A DNA stretch of 64,000 nucleotides. It comes from Sulfitobacter sp. M39 (lineage in GTDB: Bacteria; Pseudomonadota; Alphaproteobacteria; Rhodobacterales; Rhodobacteraceae). Below the pieces are notes generated by a model. That model saw only the letters and a list, made by a program, of their open reading frames with translations. It did no database searches and was not told where the DNA came from. Positions 8,788 through 17,951 of this stretch are shown here, in pieces (the stretch's first letter is position 1; each line of letters opens with the position of its first letter). Position numbers and translations under genes: made by a program. The stretch is from NCBI RefSeq assembly GCF_021735935.1, contig NZ_WMDZ01000001.1, positions 1,984,001-2,048,000 on the forward strand, given 5' to 3'.

Positions 8788-9902
8788 TGCGAGAAACGGT
8801 TCATGTCGGTCTTGAGGGCCGCGCCTATGATGTGGTGATCGGCCCCGATCTGTTGGCCGAAGCAGGCACGTTAATTGCCCCGCTGTTGCGCCGCAAACGT
8901 GTTGTGGTGGTTAGCGATGAAACCGTTGCGGCGCACCATCTGGACAGTTTGCGCGCCGGACTGGACGCCGCTGACATCAGCGTCGAGGCGCTGGCATTAC
9001 CGCCGGGCGAGGCCACAAAATGCTGGGCAGAGCTGACCCGCACGGTCGATTGGCTGATGGATCAGAAGGTCGAACGCAACGATATCGTGATTGCCTTTGG
9101 CGGCGGTGTCATCGGTGATCTGGTGGGCTTTGCCGCCGCGATCCTGCGCCGTGGTGTGCGCTTTGTGCAAATCCCGACCTCGCTTTTGGCGCAGGTCGAC
9201 AGTTCGGTCGGGGGCAAGACGGGGATCAACGTATCGCAAGGCAAGAACCTTGTCGGCGCGTTTCATCAGCCGTCCCTTGTATTGGCCGATACGGCTGTGC
9301 TTGGCACATTGCAGGCGCGCGATTTCCTTGCCGGATATGGCGAGGTCGTCAAATACGGGCTGCTGGGGGATGCGGCGTTTTTTGACTGGCTCGAGGTGAA
9401 CGCCCCCGCGATGGCCGCTGGCGATATGGCGCTGCGCGTAGAGGCGGTGCGCCGGTCTGTCCAGATGAAGGCCGATATTGTGCTGCGCGACGAAAAGGAA
9501 CACGGCGACCGCGCGCTGTTGAACCTCGGCCATACCTTCTGCCACGCGCTTGAAGCGGCGACGGGCTATTCCGACCGGTTGCTGCATGGCGAAGGTGTGG
9601 CGATCGGCTGTGCGATGGCGTTCGAATTGTCCGCCCGTTTGGGGCTTTGCGCGCAAGAGGATCCCAGCCGCGTCCGCGCGCATCTGCGGGCCATGGGGAT
9701 GAAAACCGACCTGCGCGACATCGACGGTGATCTGCCGGACGCCGCCTATCTGCTTGATCTGATGGGGCAGGATAAAAAGGTCATCGACGGCAAACTGCGC
9801 TTTATTCTGGCCCGCAGCATTGGTGATGCGTTTGTCACAGCCGATGTCCCCAAGGACGCGGTGCTGCAGTTGTTGGATGACGCACTGGCTGAACGCCACT
9901 AG
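8787..9902 (+). CDS. aroB: 3-dehydroquinate synthase
   Basis: A 371-aa NAD+- and divalent-metal-dependent enzyme converting DAHP to 3-dehydroquinate (step 2 of the shikimate pathway). Motifs seen: GGGVIGDLVGFAAA (NAD-binding Gly-rich loop), RGVRFVQIPTSLLAQVDSSVGGKTGIN (substrate/metal region, DSSVGGKT), the metal ligands E and H in GYGEVVKYG and LNLGHTFCHALE, and LLHGEGVAIG. The start is ATG at 8787, overlapping the aroK stop (TGATG); the preceding in-frame GTG at 8784 would add one residue. A perfect palindromic terminator follows at 9941. Confidence 0.95.
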   Translation: MRETVHVGLEGRAYDVVIGPDLLAEAGTLIAPLLRRKRVVVVSDETVAAHHLDSLRAGLDAADISVEALALPPGEATKCWAELTRTVDWLMDQKVERNDIVIAFGGGVIGDLVGFAAAILRRGVRFVQIPTSLLAQVDSSVGGKTGINVSQGKNLVGAFHQPSLVLADTAVLGTLQARDFLAGYGEVVKYGLLGDAAFFDWLEVNAPAMAAGDMALRVEAVRRSVQMKADIVLRDEKEHGDRALLNLGHTFCHALEAATGYSDRLLHGEGVAIGCAMAFELSARLGLCAQEDPSRVRAHLRAMGMKTDLRDIDGDLPDAAYLLDLMGQDKKVIDGKLRFILARSIGDAFVTADVPKDAVLQLLDDALAERH

Positions 9903-9940
9903 GCCGCCACGCCCACCGGTCTTAAGTCACGACAAAGAAA

Positions 9941-9962
9941 AAGGCGGGGAATTCCCCGCCTT
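9941..9962. terminator. Bidirectional terminator between aroB and ssb
   Basis: Perfect 22-bp palindrome AAGGCGGGGAATTCCCCGCCTT between convergent genes. On the minus strand it is followed by TTTTTC, so it is a good intrinsic terminator for ssb; on the plus strand the tail is weaker. Confidence 0.8.
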
Positions 9963-9987
9963 AACTATGTTTGGTATCCGATTGATA

Positions 9988-10512
9988 TCAAAATGGAATT
10001 TCATCATCCAAGTCGCGCGAGGAACCGCGACCAGCGTCGTTGCCGCCGCCCGAGGGGCCGCTGTCATACCCGCCGCCGTAGCCGCCCTGATCCGACGGGC
10101 CGCTGTCGTAGCCGCCACCGCCGCCGCCGTAGTTGCCGCCACCACCGGAGCCACCACCGTCGCGGCCATCGAGCATGGTCAGCGTCCCGCCAAAGCCCTG
10201 CAAAACGACTTCTGTGCTGTATTTATCTTGACCGGACTGGTCTTGCCATTTGCGGGTTTGCAGCTGGCCTTCGATATACACTTTGGAGCCCTTTTTCAGG
10301 TATTGCTCTGCAATGCGCACAAGCCCTTCCTGAAAAATCGCGACCGAATGCCATTCGGTCTTTTCGCGGCGCTCGCCGGTGTTGCGGTCTTTCCATGTCT
10401 CGGAGGTCGCGATGCGCAGGTTGCACACTTTGCCGCCGTTCTGGAACGAACGCACTTCGGGATCGCGCCCCAGATTCCCGATTAGGATCACTTTATTCAC
10501 TGAGCCGGCCAT
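9988..10512 (-). CDS. ssb: Single-stranded DNA-binding protein
   Basis: A 174-aa SSB. The OB-fold spans ~1-110 ([21 protein letters not shown] at the N-terminus, then [10 protein letters not shown] and the [11 protein letters not shown] strand). It continues into a Gly-rich disordered linker with [22 protein letters not shown] repeats and ends in the acidic tip DDEIPF, which recruits replication and repair partners. It coats ssDNA in replication, recombination and repair as a tetramer. Start ATG at 10512 is preceded by a G-run; the frame continues upstream only as antisense of the next gene region. No LexA-type box (GTTC-N7-GTTC) is visible upstream, although ssb is SOS-controlled in some alphaproteobacteria. 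Confidence 0.95.
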   Translation of the reverse strand: MAGSVNKVILIGNLGRDPEVRSFQNGGKVCNLRIATSETWKDRNTGERREKTEWHSVAIFQEGLVRIAEQYLKKGSKVYIEGQLQTRKWQDQSGQDKYSTEVVLQGFGGTLTMLDGRDGGGSGGGGNYGGGGGGYDSGPSDQGGYGGGYDSGPSGGGNDAGRGSSRDLDDEIPF

Positions 10513-10732
10513 GATGCCCCCATTTGCTGCAAGTTTACGGGCCACGCGCGAATCCCGCACGCACCTTGGATTGGCCGACGTTATACCCAGCAGGGTTTGC
10601 GATAAACAGGGGGGAGGCGCGATTATCGCCCTTGCGACCCACGCAGATGTGACAGGGGGCAATAAAGGGTGGCACCAACGGGTCAGTTTGATATGGTCTG
10701 CGGGAATTGAGACTGCGTGGGGCAGGGACAAT

Positions 10733-11317
10733 ATGCGATTATTACTAACGGCGGCGCTGTGCTGCCTTTCTGTGGGCACAGCACCGGTTGCCGCCGATGT
10801 GTTTTCATCCAAGAACCGGACCAAGCTTTTTGCGTCCCAGACCAAGATTTTGGACACACGCGCGTCAAAGCAATATGCGGCCTCTGTGCGGCTGCAGCCA
10901 CAACGCGTGGTCACCCCGACAAAATGGGACACACCCAAATATCGCGGCAAGTACAAGGGCGTCTATCTTGGCATGGCGCGCGAAGCCGCGATGCGCCATG
11001 GCATTCCGGCGGATCTTTTCCTGCGCCTCGTGCAGCAGGAAAGCGGCTGGAACCCCGCGGCGCGGTCGCATAAAGGCGCGCTTGGTCTTGCGCAGCTTAT
11101 GCCGGAAACGGCGCGTATCCTGCGTGTGGACCCGACCGACCCCTACGAGAACCTTGATGGTGGTGCACGTTACCTCAAGCGTCAATATCAGGCGTTCGGG
11201 TCATGGAACCTCGCGCTTGCGGCCTATAACGCGGGGCCGGGGGCGGTGAAGAAATACGGTGGCATCCCGCCCTACGCCGAAACCAAGAACTATGTGAAGG
11301 TGATCGCGGGTCTGTGA
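10733..11317 (+). CDS. Lytic transglycosylase (SLT domain)
   Basis: A 194-aa exported protein with an N-terminal signal peptide ([20 protein letters not shown]) and a C-terminal SLT domain (~80-190). The catalytic glutamate is E103 in [10 protein letters not shown], and the family motifs [10 protein letters not shown] and [12 protein letters not shown] are present. It cleaves peptidoglycan glycan strands to 1,6-anhydromuropeptides in the periplasm. The length is that of a compact SLT protein without extra domains. The ATG at 10733 is chosen because the signal peptide begins there. It is divergent from ssb, across a 220-nt gap in which I see no clear operator. Confidence 0.85.
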   Translation: MRLLLTAALCCLSVGTAPVAADVFSSKNRTKLFASQTKILDTRASKQYAASVRLQPQRVVTPTKWDTPKYRGKYKGVYLGMAREAAMRHGIPADLFLRLVQQESGWNPAARSHKGALGLAQLMPETARILRVDPTDPYENLDGGARYLKRQYQAFGSWNLALAAYNAGPGAVKKYGGIPPYAETKNYVKVIAGL

Positions 11318-11490
11318 TGCGCCGCGGTAAGTGATTGTACAGAATACATATATCGCCGTGCTATGCTGATTTCCGCTTGCCGTTTTTCGGGGCAACGGAA
11401 CCTTATTGCCCCGACTGATGTTCCCTTTCCACAGCGTCAGCAGGTCGTCTTCTACGGTCTGCGCGCATCAGAAAGATAAGGAGCATTCAC

Positions 11491-12018
11491 ATGTTCAACT
11501 CAGTTAAATCGATCGCCTTGGCCACTGGTGTAAGCTTGGCCGCATTGTCCTCTGCCGCACTTGCGGACGAAAAGGTTGCCTTCTCTGCGATTGACGTAAG
11601 CTCGTCCATCAACGCCGCGCAGGACGCTAACGCGATGGAGTATTACCCCCAGATCACCGAGGATCTGAAAGCCGCCGTGGCCGCCCGCGTATTGGGCAGC
11701 GATGATGCCAGCGATCCGACGATCAACATCGACATCCGCAAAATCTCGCTGGATGGGGATACCATGCTGAGCGATAGCCAGGAATTCAACGAGATCGAAG
11801 GTGTGGTCGATATCACATCACCCAATGAATCCATCGGCGCGCGTAGCTTCCCTGTGAATGTCGCCGCCTATTCGGTCGATCAGGTCGTGCCCGAGGGCTA
11901 TATCGCCGTGGCCCCGACCGAGGGTGTTTTTTACGAAGTGATGATCAACGGTTTTGCCGATGAGGTGGCCGAACAGGTAGGCAATCTGAACACCGCAGGT
12001 AGCGGCGTCAGCAAATAA
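11491..12018 (+). CDS. Secreted hypothetical protein (175 aa)
   Basis: Not recognised. A Sec signal peptide (MFNSVKSIALATGVSLAALS, cleavage near ALA-DE) is followed by ~150 residues with an acidic, mixed alpha/beta composition (many Asp/Glu/Ser, no Cys), ending in a polar tail (NLNTAGSGVSK). It is probably periplasmic or secreted. The 5' gap of 173 nt contains a TTGTAC...TATGCT promoter-like pair near 11336-11370 and a hairpin around 11370-11402. The SD AAGGAG is well placed before the ATG. The gene stands alone and ends in a strong terminator. Confidence 0.7.
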   Translation: MFNSVKSIALATGVSLAALSSAALADEKVAFSAIDVSSSINAAQDANAMEYYPQITEDLKAAVAARVLGSDDASDPTINIDIRKISLDGDTMLSDSQEFNEIEGVVDITSPNESIGARSFPVNVAAYSVDQVVPEGYIAVAPTEGVFYEVMINGFADEVAEQVGNLNTAGSGVSK

Positions 12019-12044
12019 GCCACCCTGCCTCGATCAGGCAGAAG

Positions 12045-12075
12045 CGGCCATCGCACATGCGGTGGCCGTTTTTTC
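12045..12075 (+). terminator. Rho-independent terminator after the secreted protein gene
   Basis: Stem CGGCCATCGC / GCGGTGGCCG with loop ACAT, followed by TTTTTT. It ends transcription from 11491-12018 just before the convergent ABC gene. Confidence 0.85.
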
Positions 12076-12091
12076 ATGCGTAGCGAAGGGT

Positions 12092-14179
12092 TTAGCGCGC
12101 CGACACGTCCATCTCGATCACCGGCTCCATCGCTGCAAGCTGCGCGTCATCCAGATGACATTTCACCGTATGCCCCTCCGCCAGCGCCCGCAGCTCTGGC
12201 ACTTGCGTCTCGCACAGATTTCCCGGCACCTGAGATTTCCATCGGCAGCGCGTCTGAAAAGGGCAACCGGGCGGCGGGTTCATCGCCGAGGGGACATCGC
12301 CTTCCAGCACGATATGTTTTTTCTTCACCCGCGTGTCGGCGATCGGCACCGCCGAAAGCAGCGCTTCGGTATAGGGGTGATAGGGCGGAGAGAACACCTG
12401 ATCCGTGGTGCCCAGCTCGACGACATGCCCCAGATACATCACCATTACACGATCGCTGAGGTAACGCACGATGCTCAGGTCATGGCTGATGAACAACAGG
12501 CAGGTCTGTTGCGCCTGCTGGATCTCCATCAACAGATCCGTCACCGCCGCCTGAACCGAGACATCAAGCGCCGAAACAGGTTCATCCGCCACCACGATCC
12601 GCGCGTCTCCGGCAAAGGCACGGGCAATCCCCACGCGCTGTTTCTGCCCGCCCGACAGTTGGCGCGGCATGCGGCTGGCGAATTCCCGCGGGAGTTTGAC
12701 CAGATCCAGCAGCTCCAGCATACGTGCCTTACGGTCACGCGCGGATGTGCTTACGCCAAAAACCTCAAGCGCGCGGATGATCTGGCGGCCCACAGTCATT
12801 GACGGGTTCAATGTGTCGAAAGGGTTCTGAAACACCATCTGGATATCAGCGACGGTCTGTGTTCCCCGATCCTCGATCGCGGTGGTGCCAATATCACGGC
12901 CATCCAGCAGCAGATGACCGGCTGTGGCCGTCTCCAGCCCCATAAGAACCTTCGCAAAGGTGGACTTGCCGCAACCGGATTCCCCCACGATGGCAAGGGT
13001 TTCACCCGCACGCGCTTCAAAGCTCAGCTCTTCGTTTGCCTTAACCACTTTGGTACCGGTGCCGCCAAATATGGAGTGCGCCGCCACCTGATAGTATTTC
13101 TTGAGCTTGTCCATTTTCAGAACGACGTCGCCAACCTCTCCCTTCGACTTGGTCGCCGCATGCGCCATCGGCGCGGACCAGTCGATTTCATCGTGGCGGA
13201 TACAGCGGGTCGCGTGTCGCGTGTTTTCGGGCACGTGCAGCATCGGAATGGCACCCTGATTGCAGCGCCCTGCGACAAAGTAATCGCAGCGCGGGCCAAA
13301 GTTACAGCCTTCGGGGCGTTCATGGGGCAGGGGGAAATTGCCGGGGATGGCGACCAGCGGACGCGCGGTTTTGTCGGCACCGGGCAGCGGGAACGACCGG
13401 AACAGAGCCTGTGTATAGGGATGGCGCATGCCGTCGAACACATCCGCAATCGACCCGCGCTCGACCGCCTCGCCGGAGTACATGACACAGATGCGATCGC
13501 AGGTGTCCAGCACCAGCCCAAGGTTGTGGCTGATGAACAGCATAGAGGTGCCGTATTTGCGCCCCAGATCCTTGACCAGATCAATGATCGCCGCCTCGAC
13601 CGTGACATCCAGCGCGGTGGTCGGCTCGTCCAGGATCAGCAAGGACGGCTCTGACATCAGAGCCATCGCGATGACGATGCGCTGCTGCTGTCCGCCTGAC
13701 AGCTGATGCGGATAGGCCTTAAGGATACGTTCAGGGTCCGGCAGCTTGACGTCGGTCACCAGTTGCAAGGCGCGGGCATGGGCCTCGCGTTTCGACATGC
13801 CACCGTGGATCATCGGCACTTCCATCAACTGCTGCCCGATCCGCATGGCGGGGTTCAAAGAGGCCATAGGCTCCTGATAGATCATTGCGATCTCGCTGCC
13901 CCTGATCTGACGCAGCTCGGTCGCGCTCATCTGGGACAGATCGCGCCCCTTGAACTTGATGGACCCGCCTACGATCCGCCCGTTCACCCCAAGGTCCTGC
14001 ATCACGCCCAAGGCGACAGTTGATTTACCACAGCCGGATTCACCAACCAGCCCCACAGCCTCGCCCGGTTTGACCGAGACAGAGAAATCCATCACCGCCG
14101 GAATTTCGCGCAGCCGTGTGAAGAAAGAGATCGACAGCGCGTCGATCTCCAGAATTGGCCCGTCATATGCCTCGCCCAT
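12092..14179 (-). CDS. Oligopeptide-type ABC transporter, fused double ATP-binding protein (DppD-DppF)
   Basis: A 695-aa protein with two complete ABC ATPase domains in tandem, each ending in an oligopeptide/dipeptide transporter C-terminal Cys motif (GCNFGPRCDYFVAGRC; GCPFQTRCRWK). Each half has Walker A GESGCGKST and a signature, LSGGQQQR in the first and LSGGQKQR in the second, plus Walker B ILDEPTTALD / VADEPVSALD. It should energise the two permeases encoded just upstream. The start is ATG 14179 (MGEAYDGP), 6 nt after AAGGGAG; an upstream in-frame ATG at 14206 lacks this. The fusion of both ATPases is common in Rhodobacterales. The substrate is unknown (peptide, opine or glycoside are possible). 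Confidence 0.9.
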   Translation of the reverse strand: MGEAYDGPILEIDALSISFFTRLREIPAVMDFSVSVKPGEAVGLVGESGCGKSTVALGVMQDLGVNGRIVGGSIKFKGRDLSQMSATELRQIRGSEIAMIYQEPMASLNPAMRIGQQLMEVPMIHGGMSKREAHARALQLVTDVKLPDPERILKAYPHQLSGGQQQRIVIAMALMSEPSLLILDEPTTALDVTVEAAIIDLVKDLGRKYGTSMLFISHNLGLVLDTCDRICVMYSGEAVERGSIADVFDGMRHPYTQALFRSFPLPGADKTARPLVAIPGNFPLPHERPEGCNFGPRCDYFVAGRCNQGAIPMLHVPENTRHATRCIRHDEIDWSAPMAHAATKSKGEVGDVVLKMDKLKKYYQVAAHSIFGGTGTKVVKANEELSFEARAGETLAIVGESGCGKSTFAKVLMGLETATAGHLLLDGRDIGTTAIEDRGTQTVADIQMVFQNPFDTLNPSMTVGRQIIRALEVFGVSTSARDRKARMLELLDLVKLPREFASRMPRQLSGGQKQRVGIARAFAGDARIVVADEPVSALDVSVQAAVTDLLMEIQQAQQTCLLFISHDLSIVRYLSDRVMVMYLGHVVELGTTDQVFSPPYHPYTEALLSAVPIADTRVKKKHIVLEGDVPSAMNPPPGCPFQTRCRWKSQVPGNLCETQVPELRALAEGHTVKCHLDDAQLAAMEPVIEMDVSAR

Positions 14180-14213
14180 GTCCAACTCCCTTACCTTCAA
14201 CCGCAACCATATA

Positions 14214-14260
14214 CTTCATTTTGCCAAGTAAACTCCGGGGGTGCGGGGGCTGGCCCCCGC
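14214..14260 (-). repeat. Dispersed hairpin element, family A, copy 1
   Basis: Read on the minus strand of the window-wide family, it carries CTTCATTTTGCCAAGTAAAC, then CTCCGGGGGT, then a GC hairpin GCGGGGGC-TG-GCCCCCGC. The same order occurs at 55454-55500 in the opposite orientation, and the non-hairpin half occurs at 46050-46076. It lies between dppC and the dppDF gene. Confidence 0.65.
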
Positions 14261-14275
14261 GGCGGTTCCCCCAAA

Positions 14276-15706
14276 TCAATCCCGCAAACTCTCTTCGCGC
14301 AGCCCATCCGCGAGCAGGTTCAACCCCAGCACCAGGCTCAGCAGGGCCAGCGCCGGCGCGATTGCCGCATGGGGGTAGAGCGCCAGCAGGCGCCGCCCGG
14401 CATTGATCGTGGTGCCCCAATCGGGGCTTTCGGATTCCAGCCCCAGCCCAAAGAACCCCAGCGTGCCAAGCAGGATCGTGGTATAGCCGATACGCAGGCA
14501 GAAATCGACGATCAGGGGGCCGCGGGCATTGGGCAGGATCTCCCATAACATGATGTACCACGGTCCTTCGCCGCGGGTCTGCGCCGCCGCCACATAGTCG
14601 CGTGTCTTTATGTCCAGTGCGAGCCCGCGCACGATCCGGAATACTGTGGGCGCGTTGACGAAAACCACCGCGACAAAGACCACGAGCAACCCCGGCCCGA
14701 TATCCAGGAAATCCAGAAACGCAGGAAGGCCCGGGATCTCGTAGGTCTGGGTTCGCACCAACGCCCCATCGTCCGAGATCATCGCGAGGTAAAGCCAGCC
14801 CACCAGCCCCAGTACCACGACCAGCACCGGCGTGCGGGTGCTTGGCTGCGTGCGCAGACGTGTGTTGAGCAGCACCCCAAGGAACACCAGCGGAAAGATG
14901 AACAGCACAATTGCCATGTAATTCGGCAGTCCGGTCAGCACGATCTCGGGGGTGACCAGAAGATAAAAGATCAAGATCACCGGAAAGGCGAGGATCAGAT
15001 TGGCAAGAAAGCTCAGGAATACGTCCAGTTTACCGCCATAGTAGCCCGCAGGCAGCCCCAGCGTGATCCCGACCATAAAGGCAAAGACCGTCGCCATCGG
15101 CGCGATCTGGATCACCACCCAGGCGCCTTTGATTAAGCGGCTGAACACATCGCGGGCAAGGTTATCGCCGCCCAGCAGGAACCACGGGTAGTCGCCTTCC
15201 TTAGCACGGGCCAGCGGTGTGCCGGGAAGCTTGTTCTTCATGCCCGAGGTCTGGCTGAGGCTGTCATGGGTCACGATCATGTCGAACACCCCGCCGAACA
15301 GCCCCGTATAGACCCAGAACATCACCAGCCCAAAGCCGATCATGCCAACGGTGCTGTCAAACAATTTGCCATAAAGCCCCAGCCGGCGTTTGAAGGTGAT
15401 CGACAGGGCAAAGGTAGCGATTAGCGCAATCCAGACCGGCAGCAACCGCTGCGACATGCCACCAATGATCCCCGCCTCGTCTCCCATGACGATGCCCCCG
15501 ACAACATAGACCATCAGCGCCGCCGTCGCCGCCGCGATCCCCGCCGAGGTGAGCTGCCCCAAGCGGCGCGTCCCCGCAGGGGAAGTGGGCAGCAGGGGCC
15601 AGACCATCTGCATCGCGATGCCAAGCAGCACGACCAACACCGCGCCCCCCAGCAATGGGTTCACCCAGTCCAGCGCACCTGTCCATGTCAATGGGTCCAT
15701 CTGCAT
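14276..15706 (-). CDS. ABC transporter permease, DppC/OppC type (long form)
   Basis: A 476-aa inner-membrane permease. The C-terminal ~260 residues match the binding-protein-dependent transport permease domain (EAA-like region RGLALDIKTRDYVAAAQTRGEG, then LPNARGPLIVDF). Typical DppC proteins have ~300 residues; here ~170 additional N-terminal residues contain several hydrophobic helices (~17-38, 50-72, 88-104, 118-140). A second extra hydrophobic stretch lies in the middle (~240-310). The start at 15706 follows AGGAG at a good distance and lies 7 nt after the dppB stop. It belongs to an operon with dppB and dppDF. Confidence 0.85.
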   Translation of the reverse strand: MQMDPLTWTGALDWVNPLLGGAVLVVLLGIAMQMVWPLLPTSPAGTRRLGQLTSAGIAAATAALMVYVVGGIVMGDEAGIIGGMSQRLLPVWIALIATFALSITFKRRLGLYGKLFDSTVGMIGFGLVMFWVYTGLFGGVFDMIVTHDSLSQTSGMKNKLPGTPLARAKEGDYPWFLLGGDNLARDVFSRLIKGAWVVIQIAPMATVFAFMVGITLGLPAGYYGGKLDVFLSFLANLILAFPVILIFYLLVTPEIVLTGLPNYMAIVLFIFPLVFLGVLLNTRLRTQPSTRTPVLVVVLGLVGWLYLAMISDDGALVRTQTYEIPGLPAFLDFLDIGPGLLVVFVAVVFVNAPTVFRIVRGLALDIKTRDYVAAAQTRGEGPWYIMLWEILPNARGPLIVDFCLRIGYTTILLGTLGFFGLGLESESPDWGTTINAGRRLLALYPHAAIAPALALLSLVLGLNLLADGLREESLRD

Positions 15707-15713
15707 TGTCTCC

Positions 15714-16799
15714 TCAGGTGATCCGGATGCGCGGGTTCAGCAGGACATAGCCGATGTCCGAGATCAGCTGCGTTGTCAGCACCACGATCACCGACACGAC
15801 CGACACAGCCAGCAACAGCTCGATGTCATTATTCGACGCGGCGCGGACCAGCAGCCAGCCGAAGCCCTTGTAGTTAAAGAGGGTCTCGACGATGACGACC
15901 CCGTTCAGAAGCCACGGGATTTGGAGCATGATCACCGTGAACGGCGCGATCAATGCGTTGCGCAGGGCGTGTTTCAGGACGATGTTGCCAAAGCTCACCC
16001 CCTTCAGCCGCGCCGTGCGGATGTATTGCGCGGTCATCACCTCGGTCATCGAGGCACGGGTCATGCGCGCGATATAGCCCATCCCGTAAAGCGAGATGGT
16101 CAGCACCGGCAAAAAGAAATTCCAGAAGGTCGCGTCTTTCATCGCACTGGCGGCGGAGCCCAGAAACAGCGTTTTGCTGTCGATCCAGCCCCAGTCGGTC
16201 AGCAGGGGCGACAGCCCAAATCGAGAGGAGGCAAGCAGGGCAATGAACACGACACCAGAGACATATTCAGGCGTCGCGGTTGTCAGGATTGAAAAGGTCG
16301 ACAGGGTCCGGTCCGTCCGCGACCCTTCGCGCATCCCCGCCAGCACGCCCACAATCAGCGCCATCGGCACCATCAGCAGGATCACGCAGCCCATCAACTT
16401 GCCCGTCAGCGCCAATCGCGTCAGGACAGTGGGGCCGACATCCTCTTGGAAAACAGTCGAAAATCCCCAATCCCCTTGCAAGATACCGCAAAAGCGACGG
16501 CGGTCGCCCTCGGGCGTGTCTTTGGTGTAGCACCGCCCGAAACTGGTGCCGTCATCCTCTTGCGTCACCCATCCGGGCATGACGCCCAGCCATTGCCCGA
16601 ATTTGACCGGCAGCGGGTCAAGATAGCCGCGATCCCCCAGGTAGCTTGCGACCGCTTCGTCCGACATGCGGAAGTTGCCTTGGGTCTTGGCGAGCTTTTC
16701 GAGGTTTGGATAGAGGTTGGTCAGCCAGAACACGATAAAGGTCAGGCATAGCGCTGTTACCACCATCACGCCCAAACGGCGCAATATGAAAATACCCAT
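15714..16799 (-). CDS. ABC transporter permease, DppB/OppB type
   Basis: A 361-aa permease beginning MGIFILRRLGVMVVTALCL, the standard DppB N-terminal helix, with a periplasmic loop and then the transport domain (~150-355) carrying the EAA-type motif RMTRASMTEVMTAQYIRTARLKG. It would form the heterodimeric channel with the DppC-type protein. It is the first gene of the visible operon; no gene for a periplasmic binding protein precedes it, which is unusual for this transporter class. Confidence 0.88.
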   Translation of the reverse strand: MGIFILRRLGVMVVTALCLTFIVFWLTNLYPNLEKLAKTQGNFRMSDEAVASYLGDRGYLDPLPVKFGQWLGVMPGWVTQEDDGTSFGRCYTKDTPEGDRRRFCGILQGDWGFSTVFQEDVGPTVLTRLALTGKLMGCVILLMVPMALIVGVLAGMREGSRTDRTLSTFSILTTATPEYVSGVVFIALLASSRFGLSPLLTDWGWIDSKTLFLGSAASAMKDATFWNFFLPVLTISLYGMGYIARMTRASMTEVMTAQYIRTARLKGVSFGNIVLKHALRNALIAPFTVIMLQIPWLLNGVVIVETLFNYKGFGWLLVRAASNNDIELLLAVSVVSVIVVLTTQLISDIGYVLLNPRIRIT

Positions 16800-17059
16800 G
16801 TGATGACCCTGTTGCGCGGCGGTACGGCGACACCTTGAAGGCGCGCGGCTGCGTTTGAATTTGTCGCAGCGCGGTCCGGCTTTTGCCGATACGTTGCGCG
16901 CTGCGCGGCTCCCTTATTCTCCGCGTTCCGCCATGACATTGGCGGTGCGGATGTGTTTTTCTTGAATGCCAGTCAGCCACAGGTGGCGGTGGCAGGTCAA
17001 CTCGGTACTTTGGAAAAGGCGCTTACCCGAGCGTCCTTGCGGCCACTGGTCCTGACTCG
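16800..17059. other. Gap upstream of dppB; possible remnant of a lost upstream gene
   Basis: No complete gene is visible. On the minus strand a frame without a start codon is open from the end of the araC gene to a TAA at 16914-16916, and its last residues read LWLTGIQEKHIRTANVMAER plus GE. Such a fragment would fit the 3' end of a gene lying upstream of dppB (a substrate-binding protein is expected there), but 45 open codons in GC-rich DNA can also occur by chance. The remaining ~115 nt before dppB would hold its promoter; I cannot assign one. Confidence 0.25.
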
Positions 17060-17848
17060 TCAGGCCGCCGTTGCCCGCAGGCGCGAGGGTGTCAGGCCGG
17101 TGTGTTGCTGCATGAACCGAGTGAAATAGGCGGCAGAGCCAAAGCCAAGGTGGCGCGCGATGTCCTGTGCGGAATGCTCTGTCGTGCCAAGCAGGTGCCG
17201 TGCCTCATGCACCACCCGTTCGGTCAGGATATCCGCCGCAGTCTTGCCGGTGGCGGATTTTACGGCCCGTGACAGATGCGTCGGCGTGACCTCTAGGCTT
17301 TCGGCGTATTGGGCCATCGGTGCGCCGCTGCTGTAGCGTTCAGAGACCATCTGGCAGAACCGCGCGCTGAGCCGTGCGGCGGCGTTGCGCCGGTTGGGCA
17401 CATGTTCGTCCTGCATGATCTGACGCCGCAACCAGACCGACATCAGCGCCGCGTGCCCCTCTAACGCGTCATGATACAGCGGGCGCTTGGCCTGTTGTTC
17501 GCGCTGCGCGGCTTCGATCAGGCCGGTCAGTTCGGTCTGGGCCTGCACATCCCGAATACGCAGGTGGCGCGGCATTTGGGGCAGGCGCAGCTCGGTGCCG
17601 TCGGGGATCACCACCGCTTGCCCGATGCCCTGCCGCCCCATATCGAGAGCAAAGAGCGCACGGGCAGGGATGAACACCGCGTTATGCGCCCCCAAGCCGC
17701 GCCGCTGGCCGTCAAGCTGCAGCAACCCCTGACCGCGGGTGATCCAGATCAGCATATGCGCAGGCCGGTCATGACAAAGCTGCACGCGCCAGTCCTGCCC
17801 TTGCGACAGTTGCGCCAGCGTCAGCAATTCGATCGTGTTCTCCGTCAT
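17060..17848 (-). CDS. AraC family transcriptional regulator
   Basis: A 262-aa regulator with an N-terminal cupin-like sensing domain (~10-140, AraC_binding type) and a C-terminal double helix-turn-helix (~165-258). The second HTH shows the AraC signature region AQDIARHLGFGSAAYFTRFMQQHTGLTPSR. The ligand is unknown. It lies upstream of the dppBC-dppDF operon on the same strand but is separated by 260 nt, so control of that transporter is possible but not shown. Its own promoter should be in the AT-rich 103-nt gap (17849-17951). Confidence 0.85.
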   Translation of the reverse strand: MTENTIELLTLAQLSQGQDWRVQLCHDRPAHMLIWITRGQGLLQLDGQRRGLGAHNAVFIPARALFALDMGRQGIGQAVVIPDGTELRLPQMPRHLRIRDVQAQTELTGLIEAAQREQQAKRPLYHDALEGHAALMSVWLRRQIMQDEHVPNRRNAAARLSARFCQMVSERYSSGAPMAQYAESLEVTPTHLSRAVKSATGKTAADILTERVVHEARHLLGTTEHSAQDIARHLGFGSAAYFTRFMQQHTGLTPSRLRATAA

Positions 17849-17951
17849 TGCATGACCCTATCAGCAAAAGACAAGTGAACACTATCGTTATACAGAGATA
17901 CGGAAAGATAAAGGCAGTAAAAGATAATTTCGCCGTTTCGGCAACTGCGTG

